NCBI GenBank assembly: GCA_014238335.1
Contig: JABABI010000078.1
Span: forward strand, 245-34,279
Length of the DNA: 34,035 bases
Source of the DNA: Fuerstiella sp.
Lineage (GTDB): Bacteria > Planctomycetota > Planctomycetia > Planctomycetales > Planctomycetaceae
Reading direction: 5' to 3'
Of the stretch, positions 24,025 through 31,763 are shown in pieces. Both the position numbers and the translations under genes were made by a program. How positions within the stretch are numbered: the first letter of the stretch is position 1; each line of letters begins with the position of its first letter. The notes under the pieces were generated by a model. It made no database searches and had not been told where the DNA came from. It was given only the letters and a program-made list of their open reading frames with translations.

Positions 24025-25485
24025 ATGAGTACAAACGAGACTGCAACAACGGCAAACGGCTCCGGTACGCGTTCTGATCCTATACTCGTCACTGGTCGTC
24101 GAAGGATGCTGCGCGATGTGTCCGGCTCTCTGAGTAGTCTGGCATCGACTTCCCTGCTGTCAGATCACTGCCTTGGTGCGGACGGGGCCAGCCCGCTTCA
24201 TCCCAAAGTGATTCATCAACCGGCCAAAGCTCGCAGCGTTATTTTCCTGTTTATGGCAGGTGGCCCCAGCCAGCTGGAAACATTCGACCCCAAGCCACTG
24301 CTGGACAAACTTCACGGCCAGCCTCGACCCAGTCAGTTCGGCGAAGCGAAGTATCAGTTCGTCCAGACCGACGCAAAGTTACTGGGCACGAAACGCAGAT
24401 TCCGGAAATACGGCGAAAGCGGCATTGAAGTGTCGGACCTGTTTCCACACATGAGTACCTGCATCGATGATTTGGCTGTCATTCGATCATGCCACGGCGA
24501 TCAGGTCGTTCATTCCGCCGCTCAATACGAACTGTTTTCAGGCCGGACAGTCCCGGGATTCCCCAGCATGGGATCGTGGGCCCTGTTCGGACTGGGATCA
24601 GAAAGCGATTCGCTGCCGGCGTATATTGTGCTGCCTGATCCTCTGGGAGCGCTGGAAGCCGGGCAGCCGATGTACATGAATGGATTTCTGCCGGCCGCCT
24701 ACCAACCGACCATGTTCCGCCCGGGTGACCGCCCGGTCCTGAATTTGGATCTGCCGGCAGGCGTCAACCTGCAGCAACGGCAGCGGACACTCAAGCTGAT
24801 TCGTGAGCTCAACGAAGCGACTCTTCGTCCAGGCGACGATGAACTTGAGGCACGCCTGAATTCATACGACCTGGCCTTCCGCATGCAGACGCGGGCACCC
24901 GAAGTGTTCGATCTGGGCCATGAAACGAAAGAGACGCTCGACCTGTACGGCGTCGGCCAGCAGCCGACGGACGATTACGGCCGGCGATGTTTGCTGGCAC
25001 GGCGACTGGTGGAACACGGTGTGCGTTTTGTCTGCGTAGTATCCGGCGGCGGTCCGGGCAACATGCAGTGGGACGCTCATAAAGACATTGAGGAAAACCA
25101 CCTGCGGAAGGCGTCTGAGACCGATCAGCCGGTGGCCGGGCTGCTTCAGGATCTGAAGCGTCGAGGACTGCTGGATGAAACACTGGTGCTGTGGGGCGGA
25201 GAATTTGGCCGATCTCCGGAAGCTCAGGGTGGCAAGGGCCGCGATCATCACAACCTGGGATTCACCATGCTGATGGCTGGTGGAGGCGTCAAAGGAGGGC
25301 AGATTGTGGGCGCCACGGATGAAATTGGTCTGCGTGCCGTGGAATCACCTCATCACTTCCGGGATGTTCACGCCACCATGCTGCATCAACTGGGGCTGGA
25401 CCAGCACAAACTCACCTACCCTCACCTGGGACGCGACGAGCGACTGACCTTTCTTGAAGGCAACGTGATCGATGAGATTGTCTGA
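24025..25485 (+). CDS. DUF1501 family exported protein
   Basis: A 486-residue DUF1501 protein, usually found next to PSD1 proteins in planctomycetes, as here. The N-terminus has an arginine-rich Tat-like stretch (GRRRMLRDVSGSLSSLAS, about residues 24-41), consistent with twin-arginine export though the consensus is loose. Characteristic blocks are KARSVIFLFMAGGPSQLETFDPKP, FPHMSTCIDDLAVIRSCHGD, HSAAQYELFSGR, WDAHKDIEENH and ETLVLWGGEFGRSPEAQGGKGRDHH. The metal-binding-looking Asp/His/Glu residues recall the alkaline-phosphatase/sulfatase-like fold this family is linked to; no activity is established. The ATG at 24025 has no clear Shine-Dalgarno, in keeping with translation following from the PSD1 gene. 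It ends convergent with the isochorismatase-type gene, 47 bp apart. Confidence 0.92.
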   Translation: MSTNETATTANGSGTRSDPILVTGRRRMLRDVSGSLSSLASTSLLSDHCLGADGASPLHPKVIHQPAKARSVIFLFMAGGPSQLETFDPKPLLDKLHGQPRPSQFGEAKYQFVQTDAKLLGTKRRFRKYGESGIEVSDLFPHMSTCIDDLAVIRSCHGDQVVHSAAQYELFSGRTVPGFPSMGSWALFGLGSESDSLPAYIVLPDPLGALEAGQPMYMNGFLPAAYQPTMFRPGDRPVLNLDLPAGVNLQQRQRTLKLIRELNEATLRPGDDELEARLNSYDLAFRMQTRAPEVFDLGHETKETLDLYGVGQQPTDDYGRRCLLARRLVEHGVRFVCVVSGGGPGNMQWDAHKDIEENHLRKASETDQPVAGLLQDLKRRGLLDETLVLWGGEFGRSPEAQGGKGRDHHNLGFTMLMAGGGVKGGQIVGATDEIGLRAVESPHHFRDVHATMLHQLGLDQHKLTYPHLGRDERLTFLEGNVIDEIV

Positions 25486-25505
25486 CGTCCCGTGGATCGG
25501 GTGAT

Positions 25506-25539
25506 GCAACGGCGTGTTGCTGCTGAGTCTGTTCAGACT
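25506..25539. terminator. Paired hairpins in a convergent intergenic gap
   Basis: GCAAC-GGCGT-GTTGC (25506-25520) and AGTCTG-TT-CAGACT (25526-25539) lie back to back between the convergent DUF1501 and isochorismatase-type genes, the second overlapping the latter's stop codon. Placement suits a bidirectional terminator, but no T-run is present on either side. Confidence 0.3.
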
Positions 25540-26228
25540 GCGGATTGCTGAGCGGCAAGGCCTTCGAGATAAGACGTGGTTTCGTCCACTGACGTCACGT
25601 CTGCAAACCGTGCCTGAATGTCAAATAGTGTCCAGGCATGCGCCGCAGCGGAGCGATCTCCGACACATTCTCGCACAATCATGGGCACAAACCGGTAGCT
25701 TTTGGCATCAGTGGCTGTGGCTCGAATACAGGCGCTGGTACTGCAGCCGGTGATGATCAAAGTGTCGATGCGGTGACTGATCAGGTACGCACTCAAGTGA
25801 GTACCGAAAAACGCACTGGCATTCTCTTTTTCAATAACCAGGTCCTGCGCAGCAGGAGCCACTCGGTCATCAATCTGACAGGCCCGTTCATCCCATGCCC
25901 GAAACCCGGTCGATACATCAGCCGCAGACTTAAACGCCTGATCACCGCTGTCCGGTCGCCACGGACTGCTTGTGTAGATGATCGGGACGCTCGCAGTGCG
26001 CGCCACCTGCAGCAACCGAGCAGTCGCGTCAACGGGCCCGTCCAGTCGCCGACTGCCACCCGCGTAGGCATCGTCTGTCCAGCCATACGCGAAATCGACA
26101 ACGACAACTGCCGGACGACGGCCGAATTCGAAGCGATCCTGAAAGATTCCTCGCTGTTCGTAGTACAGCGAAACTGACTGCATGGCATCATGCAGCAGGC
26201 GTTCAGCAGCTGCATCGTCGTTTTCCAT
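25533..26228 (-). CDS. Isochorismatase-type cysteine hydrolase (N-carbamoylsarcosine amidase-like)
   Basis: A 231-residue hydrolase with the complete catalytic triad of the family: Asp45 in VVVVDFAYG, Lys134 in VIEKENASAFFGT, and Cys167 in GCSTSACIRATATDA. The cis-peptide region before the cysteine is also as expected. Length and the FAYGWTDD opening resemble the N-carbamoylsarcosine amidohydrolase branch rather than true isochorismatase, so an amide or carbamoyl substrate is more likely; this is inference. The ATG at 26228 has AAGGA 8 nt upstream. It follows the nitrilase-family gene on the same strand after 84 bp, and the two probably act in one pathway of ureido or amide nitrogen use. Confidence 0.87.
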   Translation of the reverse strand: MENDDAAAERLLHDAMQSVSLYYEQRGIFQDRFEFGRRPAVVVVDFAYGWTDDAYAGGSRRLDGPVDATARLLQVARTASVPIIYTSSPWRPDSGDQAFKSAADVSTGFRAWDERACQIDDRVAPAAQDLVIEKENASAFFGTHLSAYLISHRIDTLIITGCSTSACIRATATDAKSYRFVPMIVRECVGDRSAAAHAWTLFDIQARFADVTSVDETTSYLEGLAAQQSAV

Positions 26229-26312
26229 TGATTGAATCCTTCTCTGTGGTCTAAGGAATCCGAATTCTCCACGGAGCGTACACCGCTCTGGCTAACCGTA
26301 TCCCAAACAGGG

Positions 26313-27206
26313 TCAACCCGTCAGCTGATCGCGCACCAGCTCATCGAACAGCTCCGGTCGCCGCGTCCGCAGTGTGTAGTTGGGATGGCTGCGAAACTGA
26401 GTCAGCGCAGCCGCCTTCAGATCGTGCACGATCATTTCATCACAGATCCTGTCCAGCCTCGCATGTTTCAGAATCGTACCACCGGGATCGATGATCATGG
26501 CACCACCGGGATGATGCGGCTGATTCACATGATCCCGCGGTAGTGAGTCCACATACCCCGCAACACCTGTTTGATCTGCATACACACAGAAACAGGCATT
26601 CTCTCGAGCGCGCTGACGGTAACCGCTGAAGTAGTCAAACACATGCCGGCGTGCGGCCGCTTCAGATTCCGCCGTGTCTTCCCATCGTCCTTCGCGAGCA
26701 GCATGGGGCATCAGAATAACGTCCACGCCTTTCAGTGCCGTGATCCTGGCGATTTCAGGAAACTGATTGTCGTAACAGATGATGCTGGCGACTCGGCATT
26801 TGCCGATATCAAACACGTTGATGTCTCGCCCGCCCTTGTAAAAAAAGTTCTCGTCGCGCGACGTGTGAAGTTTTCGCTGGCGTCCGATGTATCCGTCCGG
26901 TCCTACCAGCACCTGTGTGTTGAAAACGATGTCGTTTTCCTTTTCGCTTAACCCAGCCGACAGAAACAGTCCGAACCGTTTTGCCAGCGCTGCCAGCTGT
27001 TGAACGCTGGGACCGTTCGGGACAGCTTCAGCCAGTTCCCACGTATTAGGAGTGCAATGGCCGTGAATCACCAGCTCGGGAAACAGAACCAGTTCAGACC
27101 GTTCGCTCGCGGCCTGTTCACAAAATTCTGCAATCCGCTTAAACGTCTGCTGTTGCTGCCCCAACACACTGTTCATCGTAACTGCTGCAACGCGAATCGT
27201 CTGCAT
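26313..27206 (-). CDS. Carbon-nitrogen hydrolase (nitrilase superfamily, amidase/carbamoylase type)
   Basis: A 297-residue cytoplasmic hydrolase with the Glu-Lys-Cys triad of the nitrilase superfamily: Glu44 in LVLFPELVIHG, Lys112 in RKLHTSRDEN, and Cys144 in ASIICYDNQFPE. The DNQFPE after the cysteine and the insertion YFSGYRQRARENACFCVYADQTG suggest an amidase or N-carbamoyl amino acid hydrolase rather than a true nitrilase. The ATG at 27206 has GGAG 7 nt upstream; a TTG at 27212 is the frame's upstream limit. It is the first gene of a likely two-gene unit with the isochorismatase-type hydrolase. Confidence 0.88.
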   Translation of the reverse strand: MQTIRVAAVTMNSVLGQQQQTFKRIAEFCEQAASERSELVLFPELVIHGHCTPNTWELAEAVPNGPSVQQLAALAKRFGLFLSAGLSEKENDIVFNTQVLVGPDGYIGRQRKLHTSRDENFFYKGGRDINVFDIGKCRVASIICYDNQFPEIARITALKGVDVILMPHAAREGRWEDTAESEAAARRHVFDYFSGYRQRARENACFCVYADQTGVAGYVDSLPRDHVNQPHHPGGAMIIDPGGTILKHARLDRICDEMIVHDLKAAALTQFRSHPNYTLRTRRPELFDELVRDQLTG

Positions 27207-27422
27207 ACACAATCTCCGTGGACGACAATCAAATACCGAACTCGAAAGTCAGACAAGAATCACTCCACTTTCGCATGAACGGCAATAATTACAAGCTTCA
27301 ATCGTCACAGTGAAGATACAGGTGGACCTCTTAGTCGCCGACTCGCGAATCCGGTCGCTCGATTGTCTGCAGCGTATTACACCGCAGAACTTTCTTCTGA
27401 CCATTTGCCCACGTCGCCTTCG

Positions 27423-27647
27423 TCAAACGTTGAGATCTTCCCTGCCGACACAGAAGAGTGCTGCTGCGATCAACAGCAGGATGGCCCGAAAGATCAACAC
27501 CCAGCCATTGAAATGTTTTTCGAACAGGTTAACCGCCCAGTCCCAATGGAGCCAACTGAGCAATCTAATTCTGAACCGAACCAGCTTCGGTGCCAACGGG
27601 ACTAAAATCAGCGAAACGACAGCGAGTGCAAATAGTAGAGTATCCAT
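27423..27647 (-). CDS. Small two-helix membrane protein, function unknown
   Basis: A 74-residue protein with two clear hydrophobic segments: residues 2-20 (LLFALAVVSLILVPLAP) and about 48-66 (GWVLIFRAILLLIAAALFCV), separated by a basic and aromatic amphipathic stretch (RFRIRLLSWLHWDWAVNLFEKHF). This looks like a real protein and not a shadow frame, because the hydrophobic pattern is regular and GGAAG stands 4 nt before the ATG at 27647. I do not recognise the family. It is upstream of the nitrilase gene on the same strand, with about 216 bp between. Confidence 0.6.
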   Translation of the reverse strand: MDTLLFALAVVSLILVPLAPKLVRFRIRLLSWLHWDWAVNLFEKHFNGWVLIFRAILLLIAAALFCVGREDLNV

Positions 27648-27838
27648 CACACTTCCAGGACAGTGGAGTTGTTGATCAGCTTCATTGACAATTTACGAGT
27701 CCACGAAATCAGAGAAAAGCCGCGAATCATCAGCTTCCGGAGATTCAATCGTTTGCGAACGAACGGCGGCTGCGAGTGGGTCACACATTCTGAGTCTGAG
27801 GAAACAAAGTCAAACGTGTGCCGAATACGGCGGCAGCA

Positions 27839-27874
27839 TGTTACGCCGATTTATGGCCGCGCAAAATGTTTTCC
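27839..27874. repeat. Diverged, inverted relative of the 76-bp repeat
   Basis: Read on the plus strand this matches the minus-strand reading of the 9.9-10.06 kb repeats around the core ACGC-GA-TT-TGGCCGCG, with the encoded phrase YADLWPRK versus HVDLWPRR. It is clearly more diverged than the two copies are from each other and is in the opposite orientation. Confidence 0.5.
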
Positions 27875-28192
27875 GGCCTGCTATGTGTGCTTCACACGAG
27901 TCCGAACCAGCCACTCGTCTTCGAAAACCGCTCTCAGAACTGGCACGTCCTGCTAACACGGGGCAACAGAACCCGATTGAACACCCCGCAAACCATAGAC
28001 GGAACTGCTGTTCCGTATACTCGAATCGAAGGCGAGTCGGGACAACCAGACGCCATTAGAACTTCTTCGCAGAAACGTGAGGGGACTGCAATCGCTAGAA
28101 TCGGAAGTGTGACAACGGATTATGGCAGCGACAGCGTGAGCGGGTGCTGCCCACACACCCTTGGGACTGTCAGTTGTGTTCGTTTGTCGCAG

Positions 28193-28330
28193 CATCCGGA
28201 CCGACTTCAATTGGCTCGCTACTTCCAGACCCTGCTAGATTACCGAACAGTGAAAACGCGAGCTGAACTGGCCCCATACCTGAGCGTCGGCAGAGCGAGG
28301 ATGACTCCAGTACTGTACAGGCTCAATCCG
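28193..28330 (+). pseudogene. Remnant of a recombinase-associated helix-turn-helix domain
   Basis: The plus-strand translation reads RLQLARYFQTLLDYRTVKTR, then AELAPYLSVGRARMTPVLYRLNP. This follows the pattern of a helix-turn-helix found in proteins accompanying or ending site-specific recombinases (aelAr-lGvSRArvTQvl-LL, from memory), with changes at conserved positions (Ser-Arg to Val-Gly before RAR, Gln to Pro after the Thr). No recombinase catalytic domain or intact start is seen nearby. I read it as a decayed fragment; a divergent real protein is less likely. Confidence 0.35.
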
Positions 28331-28502
28331 GTTGCTGAATCAGACGATGCGGAAGAGGACAAACCCGCGGGACTCATGACTGCAAGCAACAATCGTCGAA
28401 CCCCATTAGGGGTATTGTGCAGAAAAATCCCAAAAACAGTTGTGACAAACTCCGAATTCGACCCTACTTTCGAAAACGAATCAATTGTCCGAAGATGGCC
28501 GA

Positions 28503-29063
28503 ATGCAGACGGAAACGCTTGAACAAATTCTGGGCGGAGATCTTGACGCCTATGACGCGATCGTCCGGCAGTATCAGGCGATACTGCTCGGATATGCCGC
28601 GCATCGGCTGCCCGATATAGACGCCGCCCAGGACGTCGTTCAACTGACGTTCATTCGAGCTTATGAACAGTTGGACGAGTATCAGCCGGAGCGGGACTTC
28701 GGCGTCTGGCTGTGTGTGATCTGCAAACACTTCATTCTGACCGAGTTGGAACGTCAGCGGCGGGAATTGCGGAATCAGCAAAAGTTCAGTCACGCCCTGC
28801 GACTGCGTGTCGGCAAGGAGATGGTCAGCGCTGTGGACGAGGATCAGCGTAATATGCTCTCGGCATTGCGCAAGTGCATGAAGAATCTGCAGACGCAATC
28901 GGCCTCGGTTGTGCGGCTCCGTTTCGAAGAGCGGCAGTCGTGTCAGAGTATCGCTGAGTCGCTCGATCGGACCGTGACGTGGGTCACCAGCACGCTGAGC
29001 CGATCACGCAAGGCTCTTCGTCTGTGTATCGAAAGTCGTCTCAGTGAGGAGTCGACAACATGA
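28503..29063 (+). CDS. ECF RNA polymerase sigma factor, Rhodopirellula/Verrucomicrobium-type
   Basis: A roughly 186-residue ECF sigma factor. Region 2: VRQYQAILLGYAAHRLPDIDAAQDVVQLTFIRAYEQL, then FGVWLCVICKHFILTELERQRRE. Region 4: LSALRKCMKNLQTQSASVVRLRFEERQSCQSIAESLDRTVTWVTSTLSRSRKALRLCIE. The layout with a following FecR-like gene is that of the planctomycete/verrucomicrobial family often named for Rhodopirellula. Its stop overlaps the start of the FecR-like gene (ATGA), so translation is coupled and the downstream protein is its likely regulator. The start is uncertain: ATG at 28503 is used; TTG at 28485 is an alternative. Neither has a strong Shine-Dalgarno. Confidence 0.92.
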   Translation: MQTETLEQILGGDLDAYDAIVRQYQAILLGYAAHRLPDIDAAQDVVQLTFIRAYEQLDEYQPERDFGVWLCVICKHFILTELERQRRELRNQQKFSHALRLRVGKEMVSAVDEDQRNMLSALRKCMKNLQTQSASVVRLRFEERQSCQSIAESLDRTVTWVTSTLSRSRKALRLCIESRLSEESTT

Positions 29064-30457
29064 ACGAATCGAGGCGGCAAAGACTGATCGAAGACTTTCA
29101 GGACGACACGCTGAGTGAAGACGAATGCCGTGCACTCATGGAATGGTTCGACGAGGACGAGTCGCGCGTGTCAGCGTTTGCCGATGAACTGCGATTCGGC
29201 AATGCGCTCGCGGCGCTGTACGTGATAGGTTCCGATGATATTTCGCTCGCTGTCAACGACAGCCTGAAACGGGCCGATCATGCGGTCGACATCTCGCAGA
29301 GAGTGCGTCAGAAAATTGAAAGTTTCCCTCAGCCTCTGCCCGCCGATGGCGAACGATCGAATCTTCCGCTCCGCAAGTGGGCTCCATGGTGGATCGCAGC
29401 GTCCGCTGTGGCGGCGTTGATTGCACTGATTGTCTTTCTGCAGCCCCAACGCGACACCGATGTCCGAGATGTCATCGCGACGGTTCAACACGCTCGCAAT
29501 GTCAAAGAGATTTCAACGGGCGACACACTACGCACCGGGCAAGTTCTCACGCTGGTCGACGGACGAGTCAAAATCAACTTTCAGTCCGGCGCCAAACTGG
29601 CGTTGCAGGCACCGGCGGAATTACGATTGCTGGGACCGAATTCGGCGGAACTCGCGCACGGTGTGGCGACGGTGCGGGTTCCGGGTGAGATCAAAGGATT
29701 CGTTCTGGCCACTCCCCACCAGCGCGTGACGGATTTGGGAACGTCGTTCGGTGTCGATGTGAATAGCACCGGCGAGACGTCGATCTCCGTGTTTGAGGGT
29801 GAGATCGAATTGGAAGACCATCAGCGTCTGATTAGTGGTCAGACGATTGCGCTCACTGGTGCGGATAAGTCCGCCCGCGAAATTCCTTTTGCAATCAACC
29901 AGTTCCTGAATACGTGGCAAATGTCCTTCGGAGTCGAAGAGCTTGTCGGCGACGTCCGTGTTGCAACGCCAAACGAGCGACAAGCGCCGGGGCTGGCCCT
30001 GGACAGTGATTCGCTACTGCTGTTTCCTGAACGCGAAGATGCCCTCCTGGAGCATGGTTACGTGGTCGATGGAATGGAGCCAGGCACGTACAGTCGTCCC
30101 TTCCGCAAACATACCGTGAAGCTGACGGAAGACATTCGAGTCGACAGTTTCCTGCTGCAATACAATCCGGGCCTCGATGACGGTGTGTCCATGAATCAGA
30201 AGTTTCAGGGCGAGCTGCATTTTGATCGCCCGGTCGTCGCCCTGATCCTGCAAAAAGACATGTTGGATTCTTCCGACGCGCAGCTGGCTCTTCCTGATAC
30301 CGACTTCCGCAATATCTTTCGCCGGGGAATCAACGACGCTGATGTGGTTACGTTAAGTCCCGATCGTCGCGTGCTTCGTGTTGATTTCGATGTCAAGAAT
30401 GGCGTGGACCAGATCCGCGTTCTGGTTGCATCCGATAACAATTCCAATTCCCAGTGA
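29060..30457 (+). CDS. FecR-domain transmembrane protein with unusual C-terminal domain
   Basis: A 465-residue single-pass membrane protein. Residues 1-105 are a cytoplasmic, acidic helical part (IEDFQDDTLSEDECRALMEWF) resembling an anti-sigma region; one helix spans about 109-128 (WWIAASAVAALIALIVFLQP). The FecR domain follows at about 150-265 (GDTLRTGQVLTLVDGRVKINFQSGAKLALQAPAEL, then ATPHQRVTDLGTSFGVDV and VFEGEIEL). Many homologues end in a LamG/concanavalin-like domain; here the last 150 residues instead (VDSFLLQYNPGLDDG, LHFDRPVVALILQKD, VVTLSPDRRVLRVDF, DQIRVLVAS) resemble a beta-rich module I recall from exported planctomycete PEP-CTERM-type proteins. The gene overlaps the sigma factor gene by 4 bp (ATGA) and precedes the DUF1552 gene. 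Role inferred: senses an envelope cue and controls the sigma factor. Confidence 0.88.
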   Translation: MNESRRQRLIEDFQDDTLSEDECRALMEWFDEDESRVSAFADELRFGNALAALYVIGSDDISLAVNDSLKRADHAVDISQRVRQKIESFPQPLPADGERSNLPLRKWAPWWIAASAVAALIALIVFLQPQRDTDVRDVIATVQHARNVKEISTGDTLRTGQVLTLVDGRVKINFQSGAKLALQAPAELRLLGPNSAELAHGVATVRVPGEIKGFVLATPHQRVTDLGTSFGVDVNSTGETSISVFEGEIELEDHQRLISGQTIALTGADKSAREIPFAINQFLNTWQMSFGVEELVGDVRVATPNERQAPGLALDSDSLLLFPEREDALLEHGYVVDGMEPGTYSRPFRKHTVKLTEDIRVDSFLLQYNPGLDDGVSMNQKFQGELHFDRPVVALILQKDMLDSSDAQLALPDTDFRNIFRRGINDADVVTLSPDRRVLRVDFDVKNGVDQIRVLVASDNNSNSQ

Positions 30458-30489
30458 GTCAGCAACAAATCATTCCGCGAGAGGACTTC

Positions 30490-31749
30490 ATGAAACCTAT
30501 CCACACACTTGACCGCCGCGACCTTCTTCGTGGAGCCGGCATTGCATTGACACTGCCGTTTCTCGAAAGCAGCTTCTCTCGCTCTGCGGCAGCTTCAACG
30601 AACATGGAGAAATCGCCGCGGCGTCTGGTTTGCATCGGTAACCATCTGGGTTACTACCCCGGCAATTTTTTCCCCAAAGACGCCGGCTTGAAATATCAGA
30701 TCAGCCCAACGCTGCAACCCGTCCAGCGACATCGCGATGACTTCACCATCTTTTCCAACCTCGACGACGGTATGACCGGCGGGCACAAGGGCGTTCAGTC
30801 CTTCCTCTCCGGCATCCGCAAGGATGAGTCCGCTGGCTTCCCCGACAAGAACATGACGATTGACCAGGTCGCCGCCGAGCATGTCGGCAGCGCCACGCGA
30901 TTCCCCTCGATCACGGCCGGGCTGGGCCTCGGCACAGACCTGAGTTGGACACGGTCGGGTGTGCGGATCCCGCCCGTCAATAACCCCGCGCGTTTGTTTG
31001 AGGCGTTGTTCATTCGGTCCGATGCCGCATCGCTCAGCAGAGAACGCACCCGTCTGACTCACCGGGCCAGCGTGCTTGATGCCTTGCGTGAATCCGCGGA
31101 TCAACTCGAACGTCAGCTCAGTGCCGCCGACCGCCAGAAGCTTGATCAATACCTCACCAGTGTGCGGGATGTGGAGAAGCAGCTGCAGATGTCTCAGACG
31201 TGGCTGGATAAACCCAGGCCCGCCTCGCCGATCGACCCGGTCGTGGATCAGGAACGGATGCACATCGAAGAGATCCCGCTGTTCTACGATCTGCTGACCC
31301 TGGCCCTGCAGACCGACTCGACGCGCGTGGCCACGTTTGAGATACCCATGGGGTTCCGCACATCCGAGCTGGAGGTCGGAAGCTATCACGGCCTGTCCCA
31401 CCACAGCAAATCCGAAGAGCGGCTCGAGCAGCTTCAGATCGTCGACGCCTACCTGATGACGCAGTTCGCCCACTTCATCGACCGGATGAAAGAGGCCCAG
31501 GTCTTCGATCACACCGCGGTCGTGTGGGGCAGCGGGATGGGCAACGGCTCGAGCCACAGCAACCGGAACCTGCCGGTGATCCTCGCTGGCGGTGGGATGA
31601 ATCATCAGGGCCACATTGTCTGCCCTGTCGAGGACCACAAGCGTGTGCCGCTGTCGAACTTGTGGCTTTCGACGCTGCAGTGGTTCGGCGTCGAGGCGGA
31701 TCGGTTTGGTAAGAGCATGGGCACGTTCTCGCCCATGAACCTGGCTTAA
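30490..31749 (+). CDS. DUF1552 family exported protein
   Basis: A 419-residue DUF1552 protein. The N-terminus is a twin-arginine signal: DRRDLLRGAG at 8-17, then ALTLPFL. Family blocks follow: KSPRRLVCIGNHLGYYPGNFFPK, FTIFSNLDDGMTGGHKG, PDKNMTIDQVAAEHVG, LSGADRQKLDQYLTSVRDVEKQLQ-like helix, GLSHHSKSEERLEQLQIVD, TAVVWGSGMGNGSSHSNRNLPVILAGGG and ending FGKSMGTFSPMNL. The ATG at 30490 has AGAGGA 4-5 nt upstream; a GTG at 30454 overlaps the FecR stop and is a less likely start. DUF1552 proteins are typically encoded beside DUF1592-type cytochrome proteins, and the next gene here is one, 14 bp downstream. Biochemical function is not established. Confidence 0.92.
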   Translation: MKPIHTLDRRDLLRGAGIALTLPFLESSFSRSAAASTNMEKSPRRLVCIGNHLGYYPGNFFPKDAGLKYQISPTLQPVQRHRDDFTIFSNLDDGMTGGHKGVQSFLSGIRKDESAGFPDKNMTIDQVAAEHVGSATRFPSITAGLGLGTDLSWTRSGVRIPPVNNPARLFEALFIRSDAASLSRERTRLTHRASVLDALRESADQLERQLSAADRQKLDQYLTSVRDVEKQLQMSQTWLDKPRPASPIDPVVDQERMHIEEIPLFYDLLTLALQTDSTRVATFEIPMGFRTSELEVGSYHGLSHHSKSEERLEQLQIVDAYLMTQFAHFIDRMKEAQVFDHTAVVWGSGMGNGSSHSNRNLPVILAGGGMNHQGHIVCPVEDHKRVPLSNLWLSTLQWFGVEADRFGKSMGTFSPMNLA

Positions 31750-31763
31750 GATACGGACATAGC

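Larger units (their letters stand above)
27648..28502. other. Region without an intact gene, with repeat remnant and HTH-like remnant
   Basis: A frame from a GTG at 27818 is open on the plus strand to 28522, running into the sigma factor gene. Its first half reads across a diverged copy of the 9.9-kb repeat family and its second half contains a helix-turn-helix-like stretch, so it is probably a composite of remnants and not a working gene. A small hairpin ACCCC-ATTA-GGGGT (28400-28413) lies about 90 bp before the sigma gene; its promoter must be in this region but is not clear. Confidence 0.5.

Noticed and set aside
27818..28522. A 234-codon plus-strand open frame as a complete gene
   Set aside because: It starts in repeat-like sequence, has no ribosome-binding site, and overlaps the sigma factor start. 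Only the HTH-like part is protein-like, so it is listed as a remnant.
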